Positions 45,625-55,025 are shown, numbered from the stretch's first letter. The stretch is DNA of 64,000 bases from Carboxylicivirga agarovorans (GCF_050589845.1 NZ_JBNGPA010000009.1:162535-226534), one strand, 5' to 3'. The notes: generated by a model not told the origin, from the letters alone. Numbers and translations are program-made.

Positions 45625-46296
45625 ATGAACCATAGACTAAGAAATACAATAATTGGCTTTTTTCTTTTTATAGCATTATCTGCAATACTAAAGTTCTACT
45701 TTAAAACACCCAATGCCTATATTCTATTCTTAGCTGCAATGAGTGCCACAGGAGGATTTGCAAAAATTTTGGCATTTGGCCTTATTAATCCTCCATCCTG
45801 GTTGTATCAGATTCGTTTTTCTGTAATTGGGATCTTTTACGGGGCTTTCATTGGCATTCTGCTTTTCGGCATGGACACGATCGGAGAAAACACGCTTATA
45901 ATCCCAAACCTGCTTAAATATCTGCTAATCGGTGCACTGGTAGGAGGAGTTTTTAATAGGTCCCCCAGGCTAAAAAGGCGAAAAGGACTATTTACACTTG
46001 AAAGGCTGTTAGTAAAGGATTTTGCTCAGTTGTCAAAACTAAATGGAGAAAGCATTAAAGGAACATTAGTTTTGACCAATGAGCAGTTGATTTTTATTGG
46101 AAATAAAGACGAAGAAAAGCTATTTGAAAAGGATATCAGAGAGATCAATCCAAGTATTAATAAGATAAAATGGCTTAGAATACCAGACGGATTCAGAATT
46201 GGAAATGATGAAATTCTGCTGAGAGTGCCTTTTCCTCATTATTGGTTAAAAAGAATTGACAAAAGACAAAGGCAACGATTAAATAATAATGATTGA
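45625..46296 (+). CDS. Membrane protein with possible C-terminal PH/GRAM-like domain
   Basis: 223 residues. Four hydrophobic helices lie within the first 110 residues (FLFIALSAILKF; AYILFLAAMSATGGF; GIFYGAFIGILLFGM; LLKYLLIGALVGGVF). The cytoplasmic C-terminus (about 130-215) has the strand pattern GTLVLTNEQLIFIGNK ... ILLRVPFPHYW, reminiscent of bacterial PH or GRAM-like domains. Function unknown. Co-transcribed with the 98-residue membrane protein. Confidence 0.6.
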   Translation: MNHRLRNTIIGFFLFIALSAILKFYFKTPNAYILFLAAMSATGGFAKILAFGLINPPSWLYQIRFSVIGIFYGAFIGILLFGMDTIGENTLIIPNLLKYLLIGALVGGVFNRSPRLKRRKGLFTLERLLVKDFAQLSKLNGESIKGTLVLTNEQLIFIGNKDEEKLFEKDIREINPSINKIKWLRIPDGFRIGNDEILLRVPFPHYWLKRIDKRQRQRLNNND

Positions 46297-46537
46297 TAAG
46301 CCATCACCGGACTAACTGCAATTTCTTATGATGATGCAAAACGTTGTTGACTCCTGGAATAATATGTATAGTCAACCAATAAAATTCATAACATTACAAA
46401 CACCTTGCAATATTTTATTTCAGTTAATCTCCTGCCAAATATTCAAAAACTCAACTTTGCTTGAAATATACCATGAGCATACACTATGTTAAACTTAAAG
46501 TCAGTATATTTATGTAATAATATACCAAACTCCCCGT

Positions 46538-46882
46538 ATGATGAAAAAAAATGTATGTACCATACTAATTTTAATAATTGCTTTAGCCTCTTGTACTGAA
46601 GAAACAATACTACCGGAAACAGGCAATGTTATGCTTATAGACGAGCAACTTGAATTTGAAAATCAAGAGTATTATATCGTTTCAGAGATTCATTATCTAT
46701 TATCAGATGACCCTTATTGGTTTCGCTCAGACGATTACGCGTTGGTAACCGGCACCATAAAAGATACAGAAACAGAAATAACTGACTTAAATGCTGGCAA
46801 TTATTATATCATATTTCCAATAGAAAGAAAGTCAAAGATATTCCAGGTAAAAGCAGGTCACACAATTGAATGCACACTATAA
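46538..46882 (+). CDS. Small lipoprotein of unknown function
   Basis: 114 residues. The signal peptide ends in IIALASCTEE (lipobox Cys about 19). The rest is beta-rich and acidic, with DLNAGNYYIIFPIERKSKIFQVKAG near the end, which looks like a small Ig-like fold. No homologous family is recognised. Another lipoprotein follows 94 bases later. Confidence 0.6.
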   Translation: MMKKNVCTILILIIALASCTEETILPETGNVMLIDEQLEFENQEYYIVSEIHYLLSDDPYWFRSDDYALVTGTIKDTETEITDLNAGNYYIIFPIERKSKIFQVKAGHTIECTL

Positions 46883-46976
46883 TAAACCATAGATTCATAA
46901 CGAAAATTAACATGCCTAACTGTTTATTTCCAGACAGACAGTTATCAACACCAATTAAATAAGACAATATTAAAAC

Positions 46977-47906
46977 ATGAGGACAATCAAATTCGTAATT
47001 GCAGCATTATTAACTATCTCCGTTTTTTCTTGTGAAAAGAATAATGATGAAGAAACAGTTCCTAAATTGGAATTAACCGCCTTTGAAACCTTGTTGGATG
47101 ACTACGATTTACTAACCAATGACGTAAAATACGAATATTCAACATTAGGAACAGATACAAACCTTATATATTTCAATGGCCGAATAAAAGATAAACTCGT
47201 TATCAAGGGGTTCAATAAATTAAATAAGGAGCTGGTTTATTCAAATGAAGGAATTAAACTTGATACTATAATAAATATTGATGAAGGTTACGGTGTAATA
47301 ACTAAGCATTACATTTCTGATTTTACCATTCAACATATTTATAAGTATAGCGATGAATGTACCTTTATTTTATGGGGATGGGCTTATGGCAGTCAATATA
47401 CCCAAACCGGGAAACAAGCCGTTTCTGCTGATTTATATATGATTTCAGGACAAAATATTATAAGAAAAGAGAGTGCTACAATACCAACTACAAATTACTA
47501 TTTCAACACGATCACTCCCTGGTTTGAAAACAGTTTCATTGCTGAAACATACAATTACAATGATAAGGCAAGTAAAAATTATTACTATTCAATGAATAGT
47601 GATAAGCCATATGAGCTAACAAAAAGCTTTTGGGGCAATGACTACATTCCAATTAATTTTCAAGAATGCATATGTTTTGACAACGGGTTTGAAAGAAGAA
47701 ACATTAAAACATACGAAACACTTTGGAATACCGATAATCCAGTTTCTGACTTACCCGAAAACACAAGAATAGATAAGATCACGTATCATATAAATAGTAC
47801 CAATTCTGTTATTTGCAAATTCGAATACACACATTATGATGGTATTACAGGCGAACGAAAATTCAACATTAATCCCACAACTGGCGTGTTCACAGAAATA
47901 GAATAA
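46977..47906 (+). CDS. Lipoprotein of unknown function
   Basis: 309 residues. The signal peptide ends in TISVFSCEKN (lipobox Cys about 19). The mature part is rich in Tyr, Asn and Thr with alternating beta strands, possibly a propeller-like or sandwich fold, and ends GERKFNINPTTGVFTEIE. No family recognised. It is convergent with the first gene of the cassette-like array. Confidence 0.6.
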   Translation: MRTIKFVIAALLTISVFSCEKNNDEETVPKLELTAFETLLDDYDLLTNDVKYEYSTLGTDTNLIYFNGRIKDKLVIKGFNKLNKELVYSNEGIKLDTIINIDEGYGVITKHYISDFTIQHIYKYSDECTFILWGWAYGSQYTQTGKQAVSADLYMISGQNIIRKESATIPTTNYYFNTITPWFENSFIAETYNYNDKASKNYYYSMNSDKPYELTKSFWGNDYIPINFQECICFDNGFERRNIKTYETLWNTDNPVSDLPENTRIDKITYHINSTNSVICKFEYTHYDGITGERKFNINPTTGVFTEIE

Positions 47907-47978
47907 GATAAGTCTACAAACATCACATAATAAAGGGGTGGGATCATAGCTGGCAAAGCTTTGTTACCCTCCTTTTTT

Positions 47979-49358
47979 TTAATGATTGTGTCGTTTGTTT
48001 TTTGCACTAGCAGCCCTTTGTTTATTATTATAGTTGGGCATACCTATTAATTCCTTTGGTTTCAAAGTTCTACAAATACACCCCTGATTTTTTGTAAAAT
48101 CATCAGGCAGGTTCATTAAAAAATCTCCCCGTAGTTGCCACAAAACCATAGTTCCATCATTGAGAAAAATCCATCGGGAGAAACTTCTTGAAGAACTTCT
48201 TTGCTCCGTAAGTTCAAAGAAGATTGCATTTCTAAATTTCATTCTAAATTCGCCTTTATTTCTGCCGTTGTCTTTTATATCTCTTAAAAAGTTTCGTTTT
48301 GCTTGTCGGCTTAAAGATTTGGATTTAACCCAATGAATTTTCCCTATGCATTTTTCACATTCAAGAGCATAAATATAGACTGGATTATCCGATAAACGCT
48401 TAATCAACTTGTCTTTGTTTCTAACAATTGATTTTGGTGAATGCATCAAATTATACCTGCTAAAAACTGTCGAGAATTGAATTTGGTTTGAAATAGTAGA
48501 ATCTGAAAGTAATATTTCAAAAGCAGGTCGACCAAAAGTATGCCCCCACTCAATAGATGCCATGTTTGACATTTCAGCATGTATAATTTGAAAATCTTTC
48601 TCTATGTATTTAAAGTGCTTTTTGTACCTTTTCTTCGCTTCTGTAAATTTTATAGTATCTGACAGACAACTATCATAAATCCGATCAATAAGAGCATAGT
48701 TGAATCTTTCACCTTGCAGTCGGGACTTATTACTTTCTATATTGACAGGAATTAGCTGTGAAATCAATTTCGAAATTTGTGAGTTATAAATTGCTTTTCC
48801 GTTTACATTCCAGGGGAGCATAAATGGATACTGTCCAGATGATGAAATTGATAATGTATCAACGCCCTTAATAATTAATACTGAAACTAAAGGATAATCA
48901 CCTGACCATTGTGAGCCTTGCAAACTCCAAATTGACCTCTTTATTTTTGAATAGTCTTTTATCGTGTTTATTGCGATTGAATTAATCTCAGGTGATTCAT
49001 AAAGCTCGTTTGAATAATCAGTCCATAGTTTCTCTGCGTTATTCATCAACCAAATTGAATCAAGGTCGAACATAACTAAAGGATCATACCTTAATTGTCT
49101 GCTATTTTTTAATGAATTGAACAAAGAATCAATTAGATCAGGATTAACTTGTTTAATAATCGAATCAGGTCTATTATGAGTAGTCAATGACAAGTTTTCA
49201 CTTAGTATTTGAAAGTCATTATTAAAATTAGAACATCCTGAATAAGAATCAGATATCAGAATCTTCTGCCAATTATTAATCCATGCTGAATCACCTTGTC
49301 CGTAAACAATTGTGATATTAAAAATCATTACTACAACATATGCAGTGTGTTTCTTCAT
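47979..49358 (-). CDS. Secreted protein of unknown function (first gene of cassette-like array)
   Basis: 459 residues from ATG 49358, which starts a signal peptide (MKKHTAYVVVMIFNITIVYG). A longer frame from a TTG at 49448 would run through the repeated spacer element and is rejected. The protein is long, charged and Tyr/Ser-rich, with KCIGKIHW and SSRSFSRWIFLNDGTMVLW near the C-terminus. No domain recognised. It shares strand, but no function, with its neighbours. Confidence 0.6.
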   Translation of the reverse strand: MKKHTAYVVVMIFNITIVYGQGDSAWINNWQKILISDSYSGCSNFNNDFQILSENLSLTTHNRPDSIIKQVNPDLIDSLFNSLKNSRQLRYDPLVMFDLDSIWLMNNAEKLWTDYSNELYESPEINSIAINTIKDYSKIKRSIWSLQGSQWSGDYPLVSVLIIKGVDTLSISSSGQYPFMLPWNVNGKAIYNSQISKLISQLIPVNIESNKSRLQGERFNYALIDRIYDSCLSDTIKFTEAKKRYKKHFKYIEKDFQIIHAEMSNMASIEWGHTFGRPAFEILLSDSTISNQIQFSTVFSRYNLMHSPKSIVRNKDKLIKRLSDNPVYIYALECEKCIGKIHWVKSKSLSRQAKRNFLRDIKDNGRNKGEFRMKFRNAIFFELTEQRSSSRSFSRWIFLNDGTMVLWQLRGDFLMNLPDDFTKNQGCICRTLKPKELIGMPNYNNKQRAASAKNKRHNH

Positions 49359-49371
49359 AATTAACCTAAAC

Positions 49372-49427
49372 TTTGGCTGCATGACCCGGTGGAGCCAAAC
49401 ACTGCTGTGCACTATGTTCGGTGTGTT
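49372..49427. repeat. Spacer element A, copy 1
   Basis: The left end TTTGGCTGCATGACCC (13 of 16 match) and right end CACTGCTGTGCACTATGTTC...GTGTT (25 of 28 match) recur in the spacer at 54128-54254. The middle, TTTGGCT/AGCCAAA, is a hairpin and differs from the other copy. Confidence 0.75.
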
Positions 49428-49478
49428 AAGCTCACCTATTATCTTCAAGCTTCTATATTTCCTTTGACTTTAAAAATT

Positions 49479-51005
49479 TCAATTACCCTTTATTTCCAGG
49501 TTGAGATGATATTCATCAAGGCATGCGCTTTCCGGTGCTTTTGATGGATCATCGATGAATTCAAAAAACATAGCGATAGCACATTCTTCTGCAAAATCAA
49601 CCGGAGAGTGAGCTACTCCATCGAAGCGATAGAGGTAACAGTTCTTAAATCTGTTTTTAAATATTTCATCTAAATATTCTGGAACAACGGGATCATACAC
49701 ACCATTTAAAACAAGCAACGGAACATCACTTGATCCTTGAGGTTCAATAATCTTAGGATCTAATTTTGGAATGTTAAAAATAGTATCAACACTCAAAAGG
49801 TAATGACCTCCTAATCCTATGGCAGTTACTCCATTTGCAAATGTTGTATAAGCCGGATCAATGATTATATCAGATTGGTTAAAAACAGGATACTCACTTA
49901 AAAAAACTGAATAGCCTAAAATGTCGGCAAAGGTACTCATGAAGGACTGGAAACCGACATATTGGTTTACAAAACTATAATCCCCTGACATTATTTGTTC
50001 TATTAAAAGGGGTACCTGAGGACTAAAGTACGAGTACAACATGATCATGCCCGCAAATCGATGTCCATTTAGCACATAATTAAGTTGTTCATCCTTTCCC
50101 GGAACATCAACAGGGATGGTTATAGGATGTGTATTAATTGAATCCAGGAAATGTAAAAACCGATGTTCCAAATCAGGAAAGGCTTCTGAACAATCCAGAT
50201 CTTCCTCACACTTATCAAATATTCTTTTTAAGGAGCTAACAGCATCAGGAACCATTTGAGAAATATGTGTACCGATTGGCACCCCGGCATTTAAAACAGC
50301 ACAACTTACCATCTCAGGATAATCACGGATAACATGTTGTGCAAGAACAGTTCCGGCAGAAGACCCAAACATGCTAAATTTTTCATAACCAAGATTGGTC
50401 ATAATCATCGCAATATCTGCAGCTGTTTCAACATTATTGAATGCAGACAGATTAATTCCTTCCTTTTCAAACCGATCGCGGGTTTCCTCCAGCGCTTTTG
50501 CCTGGATGGCAAGCATTTCATCATAGTTAAGGTTTTGATCCAGCATATCATACCTGGCCTTAATCAACTCCTCCGAAATTAAGTTTGGCCTTGCATACCG
50601 TAATCCTCGCAACTCAATTATTACAGCATCCCTATGCGGCAGGACCAGTTCTCCCAATCGGCCGCTATGCTTTATAGCAAGAGGTGGAATAAAATTGTCC
50701 ATGTTTGACTCACCGGGACCACCCGTGTTTAGTACCAGCGGGGGGCCAGGGTTATCGCTCGTACTTGGGAATATGGCAACTGCTACTTCAATGGTTTTTC
50801 CATTAGGCTGCTTATGAAATTCTGGTACGGTAACATAACCGAATTTGAAGTTTTCACCTAATACCAATCCTTCTGGTAGATCAAACGGACAAGGGGCTTC
50901 CCTGAATACCCCAATTCCCTCATTTACAGCCTGATCACCACAAGATAATACAAAGGTCAATATCAATAAAATACTGATTCCGGATAAAACGCTTTTGTGT
51001 TTCAT
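49479..51005 (-). CDS. Alpha/beta hydrolase lipoprotein (S33 peptidase/TAP-like)
   Basis: 508 residues. The signal peptide ends in LTFVLSCGDQ (lipobox Cys about 22). VLNTGGPGESNMDNF forms the oxyanion loop. The nucleophile Ser is in MFGSSAGTVLAQHV (about 215), Asp in VLNGVYDPVVP (about 437) and His in VAHSPVDF (about 466). The C-terminal part is TAP-like, as in secreted tripeptidyl or proline iminopeptidases. Substrate not determinable. Its start has a strong Shine-Dalgarno (AGGAGG, 5 bases before ATG), unlike most genes here. This suggests recent transfer or unusually strong translation. Confidence 0.82.
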   Translation of the reverse strand: MKHKSVLSGISILLILTFVLSCGDQAVNEGIGVFREAPCPFDLPEGLVLGENFKFGYVTVPEFHKQPNGKTIEVAVAIFPSTSDNPGPPLVLNTGGPGESNMDNFIPPLAIKHSGRLGELVLPHRDAVIIELRGLRYARPNLISEELIKARYDMLDQNLNYDEMLAIQAKALEETRDRFEKEGINLSAFNNVETAADIAMIMTNLGYEKFSMFGSSAGTVLAQHVIRDYPEMVSCAVLNAGVPIGTHISQMVPDAVSSLKRIFDKCEEDLDCSEAFPDLEHRFLHFLDSINTHPITIPVDVPGKDEQLNYVLNGHRFAGMIMLYSYFSPQVPLLIEQIMSGDYSFVNQYVGFQSFMSTFADILGYSVFLSEYPVFNQSDIIIDPAYTTFANGVTAIGLGGHYLLSVDTIFNIPKLDPKIIEPQGSSDVPLLVLNGVYDPVVPEYLDEIFKNRFKNCYLYRFDGVAHSPVDFAEECAIAMFFEFIDDPSKAPESACLDEYHLNLEIKGN

Positions 51006-51344
51006 AAATACCTCCTGACTTTGTTAATATAAGTACTTCAAAAGTTGTAGTATTTTCAGTTGCAGCTTAAAGGTTATGAATCATAAATAAGATTAGCCCA
51101 ACACTCCTCCAAACTTCATGGACCAAACCTTGTATTTATTTTTATCTTTTTCATTATAAAACTCAAACATTAGTTCATTAGTCCCATTTTATGTCAACAC
51201 TTTCGAAGTAATTGAAAAACATGAACACCACAAATTAACAAACACTTTGTTTATAAATCAATGATTTACCGTTTGTTGCCTCAGTATGGACCTTTGCAAG
51301 ATTATAAAAACCACGTGATGCGTTTTACAGCGCGTTGTGCCTGG
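51006..51344. other. Array spacer between the 210-residue lipoprotein and the hydrolase
   Basis: 339 bases. The right end of the hydrolase gene has AGGAGG at its ribosome site. The left part near 51320-51340 has GTTGTGCCTGG, a word also in the spacer near 52895. Otherwise AT-rich with no gene seen. Confidence 0.5.
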
Positions 51345-51977
51345 CTATTTATTGATTGTTGTATATTGTTTTGATTCCAGAATTAATCTTTCGTACTCTT
51401 TAGCAACATTTTCAAGGCTTTTAATACTTGGTTTTTCGTTTCTTCGAAAGTTCTCAATCATTGGAACAGTGACAAAAAGCTGCATTAGAAGATGTTGGTC
51501 GTTCAAAGAAATTCGTTTTTCACGGATTATATTCTTTTGCTTCTCAAAATCTGATACAGACTGACTGTAACTTGACTTTAAATCATCAACAAGTTCTTTT
51601 GTTGCGTCATGTAATACTGAGTCTTTCATCTGTCGAAGCAGGTTGTCTACTGCTGACCAATATTGATTATTAATTCTCGCATAATCTTCGTATGCAAATA
51701 AGCTATCAGTTTCCATGCTTCTAATAGCTTTCATCTGACTGTCCAGTTCATTAAGTTCTACATTATTATCTAAAGCTTCGGAATATAGCTTTGTAACAAC
51801 ATTGGTATTGTATCTACTGGAATATTTGCCAATTTCATCTATGATTTTTGTTTCCTGTAATGCTACTGGAGTCTCATTCACTGTTTCAGTTTGGTTAGTC
51901 AATTCATTTGTTTGTCGCTGATTACAGCCGGTGATAATTATCAAGCTTAATAATGCAATGTGAATGTTCTTGTTCAT
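51345..51977 (-). CDS. Helical lipoprotein of unknown function
   Basis: 210 residues. The signal peptide ends in LIIITGCNQ (lipobox Cys about 18). The mature part is nearly all helix with long charged stretches that could form coiled coils (ELNELDSQMKAIRSMETD; KELVDDLKSSYSQSVSDF). No family recognised. Member of the same-strand array of unrelated genes. Confidence 0.6.
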   Translation of the reverse strand: MNKNIHIALLSLIIITGCNQRQTNELTNQTETVNETPVALQETKIIDEIGKYSSRYNTNVVTKLYSEALDNNVELNELDSQMKAIRSMETDSLFAYEDYARINNQYWSAVDNLLRQMKDSVLHDATKELVDDLKSSYSQSVSDFEKQKNIIREKRISLNDQHLLMQLFVTVPMIENFRRNEKPSIKSLENVAKEYERLILESKQYTTINK

Positions 51978-52145
51978 ATTTTGTGCGGTTTGTATTTTTT
52001 ATACCCGTAAAACTGAATGGCAGCATCTGACTTTCGCTGAATCGCGGTGATTATTCGCAGGACGAAAAGACAACCTACTGGAGTCTGCTCAATCCAAATG
52101 AGCTAAACCCATGCAATGTGTTGTGTGGCGTATTGGGCGTAATAC

Positions 52146-52613
52146 TTATACCGTGGTTTCCTGAGCCCAATCAAAAAAAAGTCCAAATAAACTTAAAACA
52201 GCAATTATTAGAAGAAGTAATATTAGAAATACGAGAGAATTTTTATACTTATTTTCTTCATTAACTATTTCATAAAGCTCTTTGCCCTTTCCTTCTTCAA
52301 ATAGAATCCATCTTACAAATCCTCCAATCAAGGAAAATAAATAAAAACTATTAGCTGGATTAGATTGTGATATATTATTCTCTCCAATTACCCTGGTCTT
52401 GTAGTTTGCTTGTTTTCTTTCCTTAGTCTCAGAGGTTTTCTTTTCTTCTGTCACTAATTCCCGGGCATTTGAAACTTTGACTTTTCTCCGTCTTTCCACT
52501 TCACCCAGAGCCGCCTTGAATTCTTTTTCACTATAGTCAAATCTGTTTTCAAGTATTTCGATTAACTCTTGGTCCGTTCTAACACTAACATCTTCTGTCG
52601 AATGATTGTCCAT
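52146..52613 (-). CDS. Small protein with C-terminal membrane helix
   Basis: About 155 residues from ATG 52613 (MDNHSTED). ATG 52661 would add 16 residues reaching into the spacer. The N-terminal helix region TDQELIEILENRFDYSEKEFKAALGEVERR recurs in Bacteroidota membrane proteins as a short regulatory-looking segment. A charged linker follows, then two hydrophobic stretches (SFYLFSLIGGFVRWILF; LVFLILLLLIIAVLSLFGLFF). Function unknown. Confidence 0.55.
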   Translation of the reverse strand: MDNHSTEDVSVRTDQELIEILENRFDYSEKEFKAALGEVERRRKVKVSNARELVTEEKKTSETKERKQANYKTRVIGENNISQSNPANSFYLFSLIGGFVRWILFEEGKGKELYEIVNEENKYKNSLVFLILLLLIIAVLSLFGLFFDWAQETTV

Positions 52614-52701
52614 AGGGTTAAATATGGTATTTATTAATTCAAATTTTACTTTAGGCGCCATCCAGTATTACGCAACAGACAATCTCACCTGATAATGTGG
52701 T

Positions 52702-52762
52702 CGGTTGCATGTTGTATATTCGCTTTCTTGGTTTTAGTTCAGTTAGTGCGGAAGCTGAACTC
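52702..52762. repeat. Spacer element B, copy 1
   Basis: GTATATTCGCTTTCT (52714-52728) is identical to 54902-54916 and GCGGAAGCTGAACTC (52748-52762) matches 54936-54950 at 14 of 15 positions. CGGTTGCATG at the left also has a near match (CGGGTTGCATG) at 54846. Same order, different internal length. Confidence 0.75.
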
Positions 52763-52803
52763 TACAATACCTCTATATTGATGCAAATTGCAAGCTAAAA
52801 AGT

Positions 52804-52849
52804 GTAAAGGATGTTTATATAACTTTGTAAAGGATATTTGTATAACGTA
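52804..52849. repeat. Two 23-bp direct repeats
   Basis: GTAAAGGATGTTTATATAAC and GTAAAGGATATTTGTATAAC start 23 bases apart (52804, 52827) and differ at two positions. Confidence 0.75.
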
Positions 52850-52940
52850 CCTAATTGTGGCCAACGTTTAGTGCATGATGCGAGGCTTGAGTTGTGCCTG
52901 CGGCAAGATATGCATTATGCATATTGTTGCAGCCCGTTGT

Positions 52941-54074
52941 TTAATTATCCTGTTGCAAAATTTTGTTTAAAGTTAACTCTAATTCTTCCATAGAAATATT
53001 TTTTGCAATTATTATCCCTTTACTATCAATTAAAAAGTTTGTTGGAAACGCATTTATAGAAAGTTGCTTGGTTTCTCTTCCATTAATATCCCAATATTGT
53101 TTCCAAACAAGTTTATCTTTTTTAATTACATCTATCAAGTCCTCTCTTTTAGAATCTTTGTCTATTGATATACCAACTATCTCAAACCCGCGTGTACTAT
53201 ATTGGTGATACAAAGTCCTTAATTTGTTAAACTGTGCTCTACAGGGATAACAGCTGCTAAACCAAAAATCAACTAATGTCAGCGAGTTCTTATTAAAAAC
53301 ATCTAGATTAAATGGTTCATTATATAAACCTTTACATTTCAGCAACGGAAATTCCTCTCCAACTTTAAGTTGTTTACCATCGTTTAGCTTTTTGCAAACA
53401 ACAGTTCCTGCATATCCTCCTTTTATTTCTTCAGATAAAGCGTTATAAATTGAGTCATATATTGGTTCATACCCCCATTTTAAGAGGTGTACAAGTCGCC
53501 AAAATGCAAAAAAGGAATTAGGATGACTTTCGCAATACTTCAGTAACATTTCGTTATCTTCAATACATAGAGAGTCATACTCTTTTTTTAGATTCAGGCT
53601 GATTGTATTTGGTATGTTATAGTTATAATGAGCTTGCAAGCTATCGTCCTTCCCATAAAATTCGTCCCACTTCTTTCTTAATTCTCCAAAGTATTCTTTG
53701 TATTTGGGATAGTCATTAGTCATTATCCGATTATCAACATTGGGTACTTTTCTTGAAGAATCAGTAACCAGCGTAATCGATTGTGTGCCTTTATCAAGGA
53801 TGAAATTTGAAGACCTAAATCGATTGTCGAGTATTACAAATACTCCCTGTGGTTCAGTTATATATCCAGAGAATGAGAATTTATTATTTTCTATTTGAGC
53901 TTCCAATTCATTTAAATCATTGGATACAAATTCCGAAAAGAAGATAAGTATGATTTTTCCTGTATCTGCGTTTATTGTTCCATTCAATTCAAAGTAATAT
54001 TGCTTTTCGTTCTGTCCGATGACATTGGTAAAATTCAGAAGCGATAACATTAATAGTATAAATACATTTCTCAT
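52941..54074 (-). CDS. TlpA-like thiol-disulfide protein with DUF4369-type N-terminus
   Basis: 377 residues. Signal peptide to about 20. Residues about 25-120 form a DUF4369-like beta domain (YYFELNGTINADTGKIILIF). A helical linker follows, then a thioredoxin-fold domain from about 245, with the redox motif in WFSSCYPCRAQFNKL (Cys about 274 and 277) and cis-Pro in INAFPTNFLID. This layout is common in Bacteroidota periplasmic reductases used in cytochrome maturation or oxidative repair. Substrate unknown. It is one of the unrelated genes of the minus-strand array. Confidence 0.85.
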   Translation of the reverse strand: MRNVFILLMLSLLNFTNVIGQNEKQYYFELNGTINADTGKIILIFFSEFVSNDLNELEAQIENNKFSFSGYITEPQGVFVILDNRFRSSNFILDKGTQSITLVTDSSRKVPNVDNRIMTNDYPKYKEYFGELRKKWDEFYGKDDSLQAHYNYNIPNTISLNLKKEYDSLCIEDNEMLLKYCESHPNSFFAFWRLVHLLKWGYEPIYDSIYNALSEEIKGGYAGTVVCKKLNDGKQLKVGEEFPLLKCKGLYNEPFNLDVFNKNSLTLVDFWFSSCYPCRAQFNKLRTLYHQYSTRGFEIVGISIDKDSKREDLIDVIKKDKLVWKQYWDINGRETKQLSINAFPTNFLIDSKGIIIAKNISMEELELTLNKILQQDN

Positions 54075-54127
54075 TTTATTTGATTTTATTGAACTAAACT
54101 GAATGCGGTTTGAAACGGGCTACAATG

Positions 54128-54254
54128 GTTGGCCGCATGACGCTGTAGCAGATTCTGCGTTGAGATTGTCCGTCCGAGGGGACGAGACTATCGAGGCGGG
54201 AATCTGCACTACCAAAGCCTCACAGACACTGCTATGCACTATGTCCGGCGTGTT
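54128..54254. repeat. Spacer element A, copy 2, with large cruciform centre
   Basis: Same ends as the element at 49372-49427, but with a longer centre. GCAGATTC and GAATCTGC pair (8 bp), flanked by GTAG/CTAC, and inside them GTCCGTCC/GGACGAGAC form an inner hairpin. Conserved ends with variable palindromic centres resemble integron attC sites. Confidence 0.7.
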
Positions 54255-54266
54255 GGTCAGCTGTGG

Positions 54267-54821
54267 TTATTTCTTAATCTTAGATTCGTTTTCGGTTAAA
54301 GTGGAATCTGATAATACTTTTTCTTTAACAGGTTCTTTCCTGTTGTATTGCTTTTCGTAAATATCAATTAAAATTGATAAAATGATAATTGCTAATACGT
54401 TAACCTTGATGAAGTAATCAGGGTCTGATGCTTGAATGTGAAAATTAAATGTTGAAAGCGCCCCATTCAAGTCAAAACCAATTCCATTTGTAAATTCAAT
54501 TCCAATTGTAGCTTTTGCGCCTGAAAAGAATTCATAAGTATAGCCGCCAATTCCAATTGCTATGATTTGTAACCCTTGTAATATTGACGAAAATATAAGT
54601 CCGCTTTTTAGACTGTCTTTTTTTAATAATAGGTTGCCTGAACGTATTGATAGTCCAAAAAGAAAGAATGCAAGCGAGAATATAAAGAACAATGGCCCAT
54701 TTATTTGCCCTGTTCGTAACAGTAACCAACAAATTAATCCTATTCCATGTATTCCACCTATTATTTGATAAATCGCAATAATTCGTATTGTTGTCTTTGT
54801 GTTTTTAATTCTATACTTCAT
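54267..54821 (-). CDS. Small multi-spanning membrane protein of unknown function
   Basis: 184 residues with about four hydrophobic helices (IIAIYQIIGGIHGIGLICWL; GPLFFIFSLAFFLFGLSI; SILQGLQIIAIGIGGYTY; VNVLAIIILSILIDIY) and a charged C-terminal tail. No family recognised. It sits between spacer elements A and B in the array. Confidence 0.6.
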   Translation of the reverse strand: MKYRIKNTKTTIRIIAIYQIIGGIHGIGLICWLLLRTGQINGPLFFIFSLAFFLFGLSIRSGNLLLKKDSLKSGLIFSSILQGLQIIAIGIGGYTYEFFSGAKATIGIEFTNGIGFDLNGALSTFNFHIQASDPDYFIKVNVLAIIILSILIDIYEKQYNRKEPVKEKVLSDSTLTENESKIKK

Positions 54822-54845
54822 TCTTAATTAATAGTTAGTTTGTTT

Positions 54846-54950
54846 CGGGTTGCATGCTGCAGAAACGGTTTGGCCATATGAAGTGGCCCGAAGTGCGGGT
54901 GGTATATTCGCTTTCTCAATTTTACTGCTGCTCGCGCGGGAGCTGAACTC
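54846..54950. repeat. Spacer element B, copy 2
   Basis: Second copy of the element at 52702-52762, with an added insert around a GGCCA/TGGCC hairpin (54872-54888) and GGGAG/CTCCC (54938-54952). Confidence 0.7.
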
Positions 54951-54989
54951 CCAAATCACGCCAAAGCCAGGGCTGCTTTATGATGGCTT

Positions 54990-54999
54990 GTTAGGCAAA
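54990..54999. repeat. Cassette-boundary repeat, 3' side of the YD-like gene
   Basis: GTTAGGCAAA is the inverted copy of TTTGCCTAAC at 56073-56082. The two lie 26 bases behind the stop and 6 bases before the start of the gene between them. GTTAGGC fits the integron core-site consensus GTTRRRY. Confidence 0.6.
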
Positions 55000-55025
55000 G
55001 TTATTCTTATCTTTTCAATTTATAC

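Larger units (their letters stand above)
52614..52940. other. Array spacer with two element types
   Basis: About 327 bases. It has element B (52702-52762), a 23-bp direct repeat (52804-52849) and, near 52900, a palindrome around ATGCATTATGCAT. The region is more GC-rich at its element ends than the flanking genes. Confidence 0.6.

Noticed and set aside
49360..55000. Bona fide integron attC sites
   Set aside because: Some spacers have GTTRRRY/RYYYAAC-like cores, but I could not find paired R'/R'' boxes in each spacer, and there is no integron integrase. I keep the weaker claim of a cassette-like array.
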